Below are positions 26,870 through 33,757 of a stretch of 64,000 nt of DNA, in pieces. The stretch covers positions 156,839 to 220,838 of the forward strand of contig NZ_JANSUY010000010.1 in NCBI RefSeq assembly GCF_024741135.1, read 5' to 3'. Origin of the DNA: Aquiflexum gelatinilyticum (GTDB lineage: Bacteria; Bacteroidota; Bacteroidia; Cytophagales; Cyclobacteriaceae). The translations under genes and the position numbers were made by a program. The first letter of the stretch is position 1. Each line of letters begins with the position of its first letter. The notes under the pieces are model-generated. The model was not told the origin of the DNA, made no database searches, and saw only the letters and a program-made list of their open reading frames with translations.

Positions 26870-26987
26870 TTTGATAACCGATTAAAAAGTACCCTAATTG
26901 AAAAAGAATGTAATTTTGAAGCAGATATCAAGTGTATTTTTAGGCTTCACGGGTATAAGGCACTGCTAATGGCAGTGCCTTTTTTTT
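26870..26987 (+). ncRNA. Candidate small RNA, module 1 (upstream block, -7 box and terminator hairpin)
   Basis: In a gene-free stretch, the block TTTGATAACC (26870-26879) is followed 37 bases later by a TAnnTTTG-type box (TAATTTTG, 26911-26918). A hairpin then appears about 40 bases downstream (GGCACTGC/GCAGTGCC, loop TAATG, 26959-26979), followed by eight T. A transcript of about 60-65 nt is predicted, with the -7-like box near 26911 and the end near 26987. The second module at 27081-27201 repeats the same layout with the same 37-base spacing. The matching layout is seen directly. Transcription is inferred. Confidence 0.55.
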
Positions 26988-27080
26988 GGCCATCCCATAA
27001 TTCCGGTCAATTTTTACCAAAATTCTTTTGGGTTATTTTAATGTTAAAAGAAAGCTTCTCAGGTCAATAAAAGACTAAAA

Positions 27081-27201
27081 TTTGATAACCCTGTAAAAAG
27101 AGATTCCATTAAAAGAGGGGGTAAATTTGTACTTCCAAAACATGGAAGCTTTTTAGACTGTATGGGTAAATAGGCACTGTCAATGACGGTGCCTATTTTT
27201 T
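27081..27201 (+). ncRNA. Candidate small RNA, module 2 (paralogue of module 1)
   Basis: The block TTTGATAACC (27081-27090) is identical to that of module 1. It is followed after the same 37 bases by TAAATTTG (27122-27129). Then come a small hairpin (CTTCCA/TGGAAG, 27132-27148) and a terminator-like hairpin (TAGGCACTG/CGGTGCCTA, loop TCAATGA, 27171-27195) ending in six T. The predicted transcript is about 65 nt. The shared parts are the upstream block, box, spacing and hairpin stem start GGCACTG. The middle differs, as in duplicated small RNAs that have diverged. No open frame longer than a few codons fits inside. Confidence 0.55.
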
Positions 27202-27360
27202 ATTCTTGGTCTATCCGGTAAAATAATTGAAAGGATTAGAATTGGAAATGATCTTGGGAGGATAGACAAAGAATCGTTAAAAATTTTCCTGAACTGCCAC
27301 AGCGGATATTATTGTCAAAAAAAGCAACTAATTCAGGTTCAGGATTATGCCGGAAACAAA

Positions 27361-27390
27361 AAAAATGGCCGGTATTACCTGCCATTTTTT
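27361..27390 (-). terminator. Terminator for the lipoprotein gene at 27419-27895
   Basis: A near-perfect 13-bp stem with one mismatch (AAAAATGGC..GGT, ATT, ACC..GCCATTTTT) has a T run on either strand. It could act in both directions and lies about 30 bp past the minus-strand stop. Confidence 0.83.
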
Positions 27391-27418
27391 TCCCGTTCTC
27401 AAGCCCTATTAATTACTG

Positions 27419-27895
27419 TTATGGTTTAATCGTAACCTTTTCCTTCAGTTCTGCGATGGATTTTTCCAAATCATCCATTTGTTGGTTCAATTCGACCCTG
27501 ACGTTTTTCCAGGTATCGCTTTGGATAGCCGGAGTATCATTGACCACTGCTATGAGTGCACGATTTTGATTGATCAAGCTTGTCAGTTCTTCGTCATAAG
27601 CAAGTTTGCGGTCTGTTTTGTCGGAACTGAACCCTTCTTTGATTTCCTCCAGGTTTTGGGTATTTTCCTTTAGCCTTTCTTTGGTTACCATCAGGTATTC
27701 AGTGACTTGGGTGGCTGAGTCAGAAGCGACTTGGTATAGGTCCACTTTTGCTTCGGTTACCTCATCCTGCTTTTCTTCTACTTTTGATTCAGCATCGTCC
27801 ATTTTCTCTTCTATTGGCTTGGAGCAACTGCCAAAGCCAAACCCAATTGCCGACACTAGCAGCAAACTGCTTACTTTAGATTTGATATTCATCAT
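27419..27895 (-). CDS. Coiled-coil lipoprotein, hypothetical, 158 aa
   Basis: The lipoprotein signal is clear (IGFGFGSC, Cys at about residue 24). The mature chain is highly charged and helical, with heptad-like patterns at residues about 26-60 (EEKMDDAESKVEEKQDEV) and 120-155 (LNQQMDDLEKSIAELKEKV). That makes it a probable coiled-coil lipoprotein anchored to a membrane. It is the last gene of a likely minus-strand group with the YtxH-like protein (27927) and the lipocalin-like lipoprotein (28211). I see no enzymatic motif. A stress- or envelope-related role is only a guess from the neighbours. Confidence 0.75.
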   Translation of the reverse strand: MMNIKSKVSSLLLVSAIGFGFGSCSKPIEEKMDDAESKVEEKQDEVTEAKVDLYQVASDSATQVTEYLMVTKERLKENTQNLEEIKEGFSSDKTDRKLAYDEELTSLINQNRALIAVVNDTPAIQSDTWKNVRVELNQQMDDLEKSIAELKEKVTIKP

Positions 27896-27926
27896 CGTGG
27901 TGATTAGTGGTTTTTAATGCCAAATT

Positions 27927-28169
27927 TCAATTGGATACTTCTTCCAAAGCTGTTTTGGAAGCATCTATCCTGCTTTTTACTTTGTCTTTTAGGATTCTGC
28001 CTTCTTTCTTAAGCTTTTTTGCAAGGTATTCACCTGTTTGCTTTACCTTCTTCTTGCTTATGTTATTTCTGTTTTTTTTGAAAAAAAAACCAATGATTGC
28101 CCCTGCACCGATCACCATCAGTACACTGCTGACAATCAATCCGGTTGGATTTGAATCTGAAATTTTCAT
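27927..28169 (-). CDS. YtxH-like small membrane protein, 80 aa
   Basis: One hydrophobic segment (residues about 10-28, GLIVSSVLMVIGAGAIIGF) is followed by a basic stretch (FFKKNRNNISKKK) and a charged amphipathic helix to the end. This is the typical build of YtxH-type general stress proteins, although the match is by architecture rather than a strict motif. It lies 31 bp upstream of the coiled-coil lipoprotein gene, so the two are likely co-transcribed. Confidence 0.65.
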   Translation of the reverse strand: MKISDSNPTGLIVSSVLMVIGAGAIIGFFFKKNRNNISKKKVKQTGEYLAKKLKKEGRILKDKVKSRIDASKTALEEVSN

Positions 28170-28210
28170 AGTGTGTTTCTTTTTATTTGTTAAAAATTCG
28201 AATTCAAGTT

Positions 28211-28636
28211 TTATCTGGGGATAAAATGCAGTTCGAGAGTTCCTCCGTCTTGTTTAAGCCACATTTCAGAACTTTCAAGCTTCAGTATTTCATAAATCCC
28301 ATCTGCGAGGTTGTTGTCAAAATCAAAAGAGATTTTTTCTTCATCACTCATAAATATCCATACTCCGTTAGTCACGAAGTCATATTCCATACCGAGCAAA
28401 GTATACTGTGCAGTGAGGGTGGCAGCGCCATCTTCTGTAAGGTCCAATTCATATTTCGTGTAATCCGCCGTGACATTGGTGCCATTATCCAAAGCCTCTG
28501 CTACTTTCCAATCATTGCCCACTCTATCTGCTTTCGGTATTAGGCTTACAGCCGGTCCATCCGGGTAATCTTCACATCCAAATGCAAGCAATCCCGACAG
28601 CATAATTAATACAGTAATTGATCTGATTTTTTTCAT
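28211..28636 (-). CDS. Lipocalin-like lipoprotein, hypothetical, 141 aa
   Basis: The ATG at 28636 gives a lipoprotein signal (MKKIRSITVLIMLSGLLAFGC, Cys21), so the longer frame from 28675 is not preferred. The mature part is beta-rich, with the pattern WKVAEALDNGTNVTADYTKYELDLTEDG and repeated short strands, as in lipocalin-like/DUF5004-type proteins of Bacteroidota that begin with a G-x-W-type strand. No ligand can be assigned. It is the first gene of a likely three-gene minus-strand unit. Confidence 0.7.
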   Translation of the reverse strand: MKKIRSITVLIMLSGLLAFGCEDYPDGPAVSLIPKADRVGNDWKVAEALDNGTNVTADYTKYELDLTEDGAATLTAQYTLLGMEYDFVTNGVWIFMSDEEKISFDFDNNLADGIYEILKLESSEMWLKQDGGTLELHFIPR

Positions 28637-28675
28637 AATACTTGTGGTAAATAATCGTTGGTTTAATTTATTCAA

Positions 28676-29145
28676 AGGTAGGCTTAGGAGGTCTTTTAAA
28701 ATTATAGATTATACTATAAAGCTTACAGATATTACTTATTGGGGGAATCTGGAAGGGTTGAGGGGACATAGACTATGGTGACACAGAATCAGGAATGTTT
28801 GTAGAGACAGAAAAATTGGCTGGTAGAAAACTAAATCTTGGTGGGGATTAAAAAAAGAAAAGACAGGTTTGACCTGCCTTTCTTACCATTTTATAAGCCC
28901 TAATAAAATCTTTAAATATTCTTTCTACTCGTTAGGTAATCTCATCCCGAGATTGCACTAAGGAAAATAAAAATTAAAAAATGTGATTATCCATTTGTCG
29001 GTAAGCATCGGTATCATTTAATTCACCCAAACAAATTCCACCGAAGGAAAAATAGCAGGCGATCCATGTTAACCTCTAAAGTAACAGAGACCTTCCAAAG
29101 CTTGTCGCTGACCTACAAATAGATAATCTGAAATCAATCAAAAAG
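28676..29145. other. Intergenic stretch of 470 bp with little content
   Basis: I see no convincing open frame. A weak hairpin with flanking A and T runs (CAGGT/ACCTG at about 28871-28885) might be a small terminator, but no adjacent gene needs it. Otherwise nothing recognisable. Confidence 0.45.
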
Positions 29146-29496
29146 TTAATCCTCGTAACCGCTTTTGATGATTGTCGAAACCATCTTAAACTGTTTGTTT
29201 GCATTGAAAATATAATTGGAGTTGGCAGGGATAATGATTCCCTGTCCACGAGTCAGTGTAAACTTTTTGATATCTATCGTAAGTTCTGCACTGCCATCGA
29301 TAATCTGGATATAATTGTCAAAATGGGAAATCCTTTCTTCAACTTGGGTACCCACATCCATAGCCGAAGCTGTAACGCTTCCGGTGACTTTGCTCAGTAT
29401 CCTCTTGCTGACAACCGAATCTGTGAGGTATTCGATGATTTCTGTGATCACATGTTCTGATCCTTTTGCCAGTTCCAAATTCCCTTTTCTTTCCAT
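29146..29496 (-). CDS. Cupin-domain protein, 116 aa
   Basis: A small single-domain cupin. The ATG at 29496 (MERKGNLELAKG) is preferred over 29529. The two cupin strands are visible: the first around DVGTQVEERISHFDNYIQIIDG, and the second as LTRGQGIIIPANSNYIFNANK, which keeps the P and N of the second cupin motif. The usual histidine metal ligands are mostly absent, so it may bind a ligand without metal or be a sensor rather than an enzyme. It lies next to an AraC regulator on the same strand, and the two may act together. Confidence 0.75.
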   Translation of the reverse strand: MERKGNLELAKGSEHVITEIIEYLTDSVVSKRILSKVTGSVTASAMDVGTQVEERISHFDNYIQIIDGSAELTIDIKKFTLTRGQGIIIPANSNYIFNANKQFKMVSTIIKSGYED

Positions 29497-29585
29497 CTTC
29501 TGTACTTTTTTGCAATTCTTATGATACAAATGTCAGGAATATTGGAGTGGTAATTTTGCAGATTATATGGTAAAACTTACATATA

Positions 29586-30146
29586 TCATACATTTTCCAA
29601 ATTTTCTTTGCGTATTTTTTTCATCTGCTTAAAAAATGAAGGAGTCAGTCCCGTGATTTTCTTAAACTGATTGGAAAGGTGGGATACACTGCTGTAATTT
29701 AACCTGTAAGAAATCTCTGTCAGGTTGAGTTCGTCATACAGCATCAGTTCTTTGACCCTTTCGATTTTATGAAAAATAATAAACTGCTGTATGGTGATCC
29801 CCTTTACATCAGAAAAAATATTGGAAAGGTAAGTATAGTCATAACCGAGTTTTTCACTGATAAAGACCGAATAATTGACTTTGGGTACTTCCTCATTGTA
29901 ATGGACCATTTCGATGATGACATTTTTGATTTTATCAATAAGGATACTTTTCTTGTCATCAAGAAGCTCCAGCCCTATCTTTTTTAAGTTGGCTTGAAGG
30001 TCATCATGCTGTTGCCCTGTCAATTCAGTTTTTAAATCGACTATTCCGATGTCAATGGTAAGAAAGGGAATACCTAGCTTTTCCAGTTCCATTTGGACTA
30101 TCATTTTGCAGCGGAGGCTGACCATATATTTGATATAGATTTTCAA
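29586..30146 (-). CDS. AraC-family transcriptional regulator, soluble, 186 aa
   Basis: The C-terminal about 100 residues form an AraC-type double helix-turn-helix (YTYLSNIFSDVKGITIQQFI and LTEISYRLNYSSVSHLSNQF, ending LTPSFFKQM). The N-terminal about 75 residues hold a short domain (IPFLTIDIGIVDLK) that recurs in small Bacteroidota AraC proteins. It has no membrane segment, in contrast to the three seven-helix AraC proteins in this window. The nearest gene on the same strand is the cupin at 29146, a possible target. Ligand unknown. Confidence 0.87.
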   Translation of the reverse strand: MKIYIKYMVSLRCKMIVQMELEKLGIPFLTIDIGIVDLKTELTGQQHDDLQANLKKIGLELLDDKKSILIDKIKNVIIEMVHYNEEVPKVNYSVFISEKLGYDYTYLSNIFSDVKGITIQQFIIFHKIERVKELMLYDELNLTEISYRLNYSSVSHLSNQFKKITGLTPSFFKQMKKIRKENLENV

Positions 30147-30353
30147 GCTCTTTGAGTTTGGTTAACTTAAATATTCTAAAAAATTAATTGGCTGAAATCC
30201 GTGGTGGGAGTATTTGTAATTTACTGATTCTCTTTGATAAAACTTAAAATATTATTGAAATCATAAGTGGGATTAAAAAAACTCACAGAAAATCTATTTC
30301 TGTGCAATTGTTTCAAAAAAAAAAATTAGGATTCACTCTAAGGTCAAAAAAAA

Positions 30354-30578
30354 TCAGACTGTGGCCATGTGGCCTATTCTTAGAAATTTGACAACTTCGT
30401 TGTAATTTTTGTTTAACCTGACTTCAATTCTCCTGATAAGTTCGTCTTCTTTTCCCTCTTCAAACTCCAGGTCTTCGTCAGTCAGTTCAGGAAATCTGGT
30501 TTGCAGGTGGGTAGATTGTCTCCCCCAATCACCGTATACCTTGAAAGGTTCTTTTTTTACACTTTTTCTAAATTCCAT
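30354..30578 (-). CDS. CsbD-like small stress protein, 74 aa
   Basis: A short acidic helical protein. The centre reads WGRQSTHLQTRFPELTDEDL then EEGKEDELIRRIEVRLNK, which follows the CsbD pattern of a Trp, then LTDdDL and a GK-x-x-eLi-x-x-i run. CsbD proteins are abundant under general stress in many bacteria, and their molecular role is not settled. The match is by motif order rather than full length. Neighbours include Lmo0937-like and YtxH-like proteins, also of the general-stress type. Confidence 0.68.
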   Translation of the reverse strand: MEFRKSVKKEPFKVYGDWGRQSTHLQTRFPELTDEDLEFEEGKEDELIRRIEVRLNKNYNEVVKFLRIGHMATV

Positions 30579-30706
30579 ATTAAGTTTTGGGTTGGTTAAT
30601 ATAAAAACAAAGGTCGGCTTAAAACCGACCTAAAAGATTATACAATGACAGAATAGGCTTACAAATATTACATATTCTGTCATAGACCTAAGCGGATACT
30701 GTTATA

Positions 30707-30862
30707 TCAGACACCGCTTCCTCCCCTGATGACACGCAGCAAAACTACTACGATCGCAATGACCAAGAGGATGTGGATGATGCCACCGCTGCCATAGCCA
30801 AGAAAGCCTACGGCCCAGATGATAACTAAAATAACGGCAATAATATAAAGGAGATTTCCCAT
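30707..30862 (-). CDS. Lmo0937-like small membrane protein, 51 aa
   Basis: A very short gene that reads MGNLLYIIAVILVIIWAVGF, then a glycine-rich turn (LGYGSGGIIH) and a second hydrophobic helix ending in basic residues (LRVIRGGSGV). The two-helix layout with the GGIIHILLVIAI core is characteristic of the Lmo0937 family of small membrane proteins. The ATG is preceded by GAAAAC-type AT-rich DNA without a strong ribosome-binding site, which is normal for this phylum. Confidence 0.8.
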   Translation of the reverse strand: MGNLLYIIAVILVIIWAVGFLGYGSGGIIHILLVIAIVVVLLRVIRGGSGV

Positions 30863-31015
30863 AGTTTTGGTTGTTGAGAATTGAATTAAGAGTTTATGAA
30901 ATATTAGATTCGGGTAAATGAAATTTTAAAGGCCAAAATCAAAATGAATTCTTACGGTTTCAATTTCGAATACCCGAATTCAGAGGTAAGAAATCTGCCA
31001 TTCCGGTAGGACCGA

Positions 31016-31327
31016 TTACAACAACAGGATCAATAAGATGATGACCAACAAAAGCGCACCTATGGAAAGGTAAACTCCTCCCCCATCTCTTTTTATTTCT
31101 TCATTGATTTCTCGCACTTCAGACCTCAGTTCTTTTTTCTCGGTTCTGTCCATCATGGACCTATCCATAGTTTTGATCTCTTCGAGCCGGTCCACCAAAA
31201 TCTTCATTTCGGCCTCAGGCATCTTGGGCTTGGTCTCTACTTTATCTTTGCCTCCAGCTAATACTAAAGCAGAAGAGAAAAAGGTGAAAGCTATTGCCAG
31301 CATTAAAATCAGATTGAATCTTTTCAT
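31016..31327 (-). CDS. Exported protein with C-terminal membrane anchor, 103 aa
   Basis: The signal sequence (LILMLAIAFTFFSSALVLAGG) is followed by a charged coiled-coil-like stretch (residues about 34-80, with EKKELRSEVREINEEIKRD). A C-terminal hydrophobic helix ends the protein (YLSIGALLLVIILLILLL). The protein would sit in the inner membrane with a periplasmic helical arm. I recognise no family, but the length, codon pattern and neighbours (small stress-type membrane proteins) support a real gene. Confidence 0.68.
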   Translation of the reverse strand: MKRFNLILMLAIAFTFFSSALVLAGGKDKVETKPKMPEAEMKILVDRLEEIKTMDRSMMDRTEKKELRSEVREINEEIKRDGGGVYLSIGALLLVIILLILLL

Positions 31328-31926
31328 CTTAGATGTTTATTTATGTGGCAATTTTGCAGGATTTTAGTTAACAACTCTTATAATTTGCTCGCCAAAAGTT
31401 TCATATTTAACAGATTTGCTTAGGTGGGAAAAAGGATGAGTAACCAGGAAATCAGAATAATAGACTTATCTATTCGAACTATAGGTTAATTAATTTTTTT
31501 CGGCACACCCTTCAAACTGAGAAATCTATTTTTTGACAAGGATATGAAAAAGTGAACTCTGGAAATATAAAGACTTGGAAGATAATTTATTTGCAATATT
31601 TTGATAAATACGGTATTTAATCATATTTCAATGGTTTTTTTTTCATTTTGAATAATTACATTTGGTTGGTTTAACGTAGAAACCAGGTATTCACGGCAAC
31701 CACAATTAGGCGCAGTCATTGGCTGCGCCTTAATTACTTAATAAATATGATATGAAGTTTTATTATTATCTCTTCAAAACCCATTCCGCATGTTTCCCCT
31801 CAGAATTTTTTCATTTAGCTAAGAAACTTGAGATTGTAAACCCGGGAAAAATCAGGTTTAATCCAATAGTGTTTATTTATTATATTCCATACTGTTTCAC
31901 CATTTCACTTTTTATCAATTTTTGAA
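31328..31926. other. Intergenic region with a possible small RNA or leader hairpin
   Basis: This 600-bp gap lies between divergent genes. A TAnnTTTG-type box (TACATTTG, 31657-31664) is followed 44 bases later by an 8-bp hairpin (AGGCGCAG/CTGCGCCT, loop TCATTGG, 31708-31730). The layout recalls the two modules at 26.9-27.2 kb: a loop of similar sequence and a shared TTCACGG word before the stem as in module 1. Here no U-tract follows and the upstream TTTGATAA is at 53 rather than 37 bases. The rest is AT-rich without open frames. Confidence 0.4.
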
Positions 31927-33102
31927 ATGAATTCGGGTTTGGATTTCAACAATATATTTTTCTTGGTTTCGGTTGTGATAGGCCTTCAGACAGGAGTTAT
32001 TGTGATGGTGTATTCTTTCCGCAAAAACACAAAGAGTATCCCGCTCGCCCTTACTTTCTTGAGTCTTTCTTTGGCCATTTTTTTCAGCATGTTGATCAGT
32101 TCGGGTATGATGGTTCATTTCCCGGGAATTTACAGAACCGGAAATATTTTTGCATTGATATTCGTGCCCATGCCTTTTATCTACATGCATTGTGTCACCC
32201 ATAACAGGGACTTGAAATGGAGCGATGCTTTTCATTTTATTCCGATGGCTATCTATATCATTGACTATTCCCCTGTTCTTTTTTTATCATCCGCAGAAAA
32301 GTTAGAATTAATCCTACAGGACATCAATGACCCTAATAAGTTCACAGAATTTAGACAAAGCATGTTTTTTCCAAATGGATTCCATCAAACTTCGAGAACT
32401 ATTCTGATCAATATTTATTGGCTGTTGCAGATGAGGCTTTTGGTCAAGTGGCAAAAAAACATCAACAGGTCTTTCAATAAGTTTGAAAAAGACTGGCAGG
32501 TATGGATTATTTTCTTCATGACCTTTCAATTCTTTTTGTTTATGCCTTTCTATCTGACTTATTTTTGGTTGGAAAAAGAATTGGTTTTTATGCTGGTTCA
32601 CTTTACGGGAGCGGTTTTATTGATGTCAAGTGCAGTATTGCTTTATTTTTTTCCACAGCTTTTATATGGTCTGGATGAAATCAAATTTGTGACGGACCAA
32701 ATAATTAAATTGGAGTATTCTCCCAAAACAGAAAAATCAGGTGTCCAACCTGATGATAAAATGAAAGAGCTTGGACAGATAATTTTAAATTGGATGGATG
32801 AAAAGAAAGTCTATCTCAATCAGCGGTATTCAATTCAGGATTTTGCAAGAGAAACAAACATCCCTTACTACCAGCTTTCTGCCTGTATCAATCATTATCT
32901 GAATACTAATTTTGCAGATCTTTTAAACAAAAAGCGTATTGAGCACAGTATGGAATTGCTCCAAAAAGGTGAATTTTCCCATTACACTTTAGAGGCTTTA
33001 TCTGCCGAATGCGGTTTTAATAACCGAAATTCATTTGTAATTGCTTTTAAGAAATTCACCGGAAGGACACCATCAGATTATAGAAAAAGCCTAGTAAAAT
33101 AA
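31927..33102 (+). CDS. Seven-helix membrane AraC-family transcriptional regulator, 391 aa
   Basis: The third member of the seven-helix AraC group in this window. About seven hydrophobic segments lie between residues 10 and 245, with YRTGN in the third segment and the junction motif FFPQLLYGLDEIK. After a linker, the AraC helix-turn-helix (about residues 290-390) includes LEALSAECGFNNRNSFVIA and ends TPSDYRKSL. It is more diverged from the pair at 12500 and 13966 than they are from each other. It lies upstream of a small AraC gene and a sulfatase on the same strand, so it may sense the same kind of signal. Ligand unknown. Confidence 0.88.
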   Translation: MNSGLDFNNIFFLVSVVIGLQTGVIVMVYSFRKNTKSIPLALTFLSLSLAIFFSMLISSGMMVHFPGIYRTGNIFALIFVPMPFIYMHCVTHNRDLKWSDAFHFIPMAIYIIDYSPVLFLSSAEKLELILQDINDPNKFTEFRQSMFFPNGFHQTSRTILINIYWLLQMRLLVKWQKNINRSFNKFEKDWQVWIIFFMTFQFFLFMPFYLTYFWLEKELVFMLVHFTGAVLLMSSAVLLYFFPQLLYGLDEIKFVTDQIIKLEYSPKTEKSGVQPDDKMKELGQIILNWMDEKKVYLNQRYSIQDFARETNIPYYQLSACINHYLNTNFADLLNKKRIEHSMELLQKGEFSHYTLEALSAECGFNNRNSFVIAFKKFTGRTPSDYRKSLVK

Positions 33103-33359
33103 GCTTTGTCCTTACCTATGTAGAAAAATAGATTTTACAATATTTTGAAGCTGGACAAAAAACAAAATGAAAATTTTTTCGGCCCTTCATTTTTAGCAAT
33201 TTCCTGATACTAGTTTGACAATATTCGATAAAAAATGTCAAGTAGACCGATAAAGCCCTCATTGCAATAGATTTACATTCCTATTTTTGATCCCAAAGAC
33301 GCAAATAAAAAAATCAGCGCTTAGGGTATTATTTGATTGATACAATTTTTATAAATTAT

Positions 33360-33746
33360 ATGGAAATAAATGAAAATAAAACAAAACAAGCATTCTCAAG
33401 TCGCGAGCTTGTGATAAAGTCAATTGAGATCATGCATCTCAATGTTGGTAATAAGTCCGAAACTGATTTGGATGAATTGATCAGAAAGTTGGGAATGCCG
33501 CAGCGGACTTTTTATTATACCTTCAAAAAATTGACAGGAGAAAGTCCCAAAAGATTTATAAAGCATCTGAAGATCAAAAAAATTCAACAGGAATTAAAAA
33601 TAAAAGGCCCAGGTCAAAACATCAAAAAAATAGCTTCTGAATATGGGTTTAGCCACATGGGGCAATTCAGCCAGGATTATAAAGATGTAATTGGTGAAAA
33701 TGCTTCTTTAACAGTAAAAAACAATACAAAAACCAAATTATACTAA
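33360..33746 (+). CDS. Small AraC-type helix-turn-helix regulator, 128 aa
   Basis: The protein is little more than one AraC-type DNA-binding domain. After about 30 residues of charged leader it has a helix-turn-helix region (LDELIRKLGMPQRTFYYTFK then KKIASEYGFSHMGQFSQDY), including the LTGESPKRFIKHLK stretch between the two subdomains. No sensor domain is present, so its activity may depend on its level or a partner. An upstream in-frame TTG exists at 33333, but the ATG at 33360 is the more natural start. It ends 11 bp before the sulfatase gene, so the two are almost certainly one operon and the regulator probably controls it. Confidence 0.83.
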   Translation: MEINENKTKQAFSSRELVIKSIEIMHLNVGNKSETDLDELIRKLGMPQRTFYYTFKKLTGESPKRFIKHLKIKKIQQELKIKGPGQNIKKIASEYGFSHMGQFSQDYKDVIGENASLTVKNNTKTKLY

Positions 33747-33757
33747 CAAATCAGACT

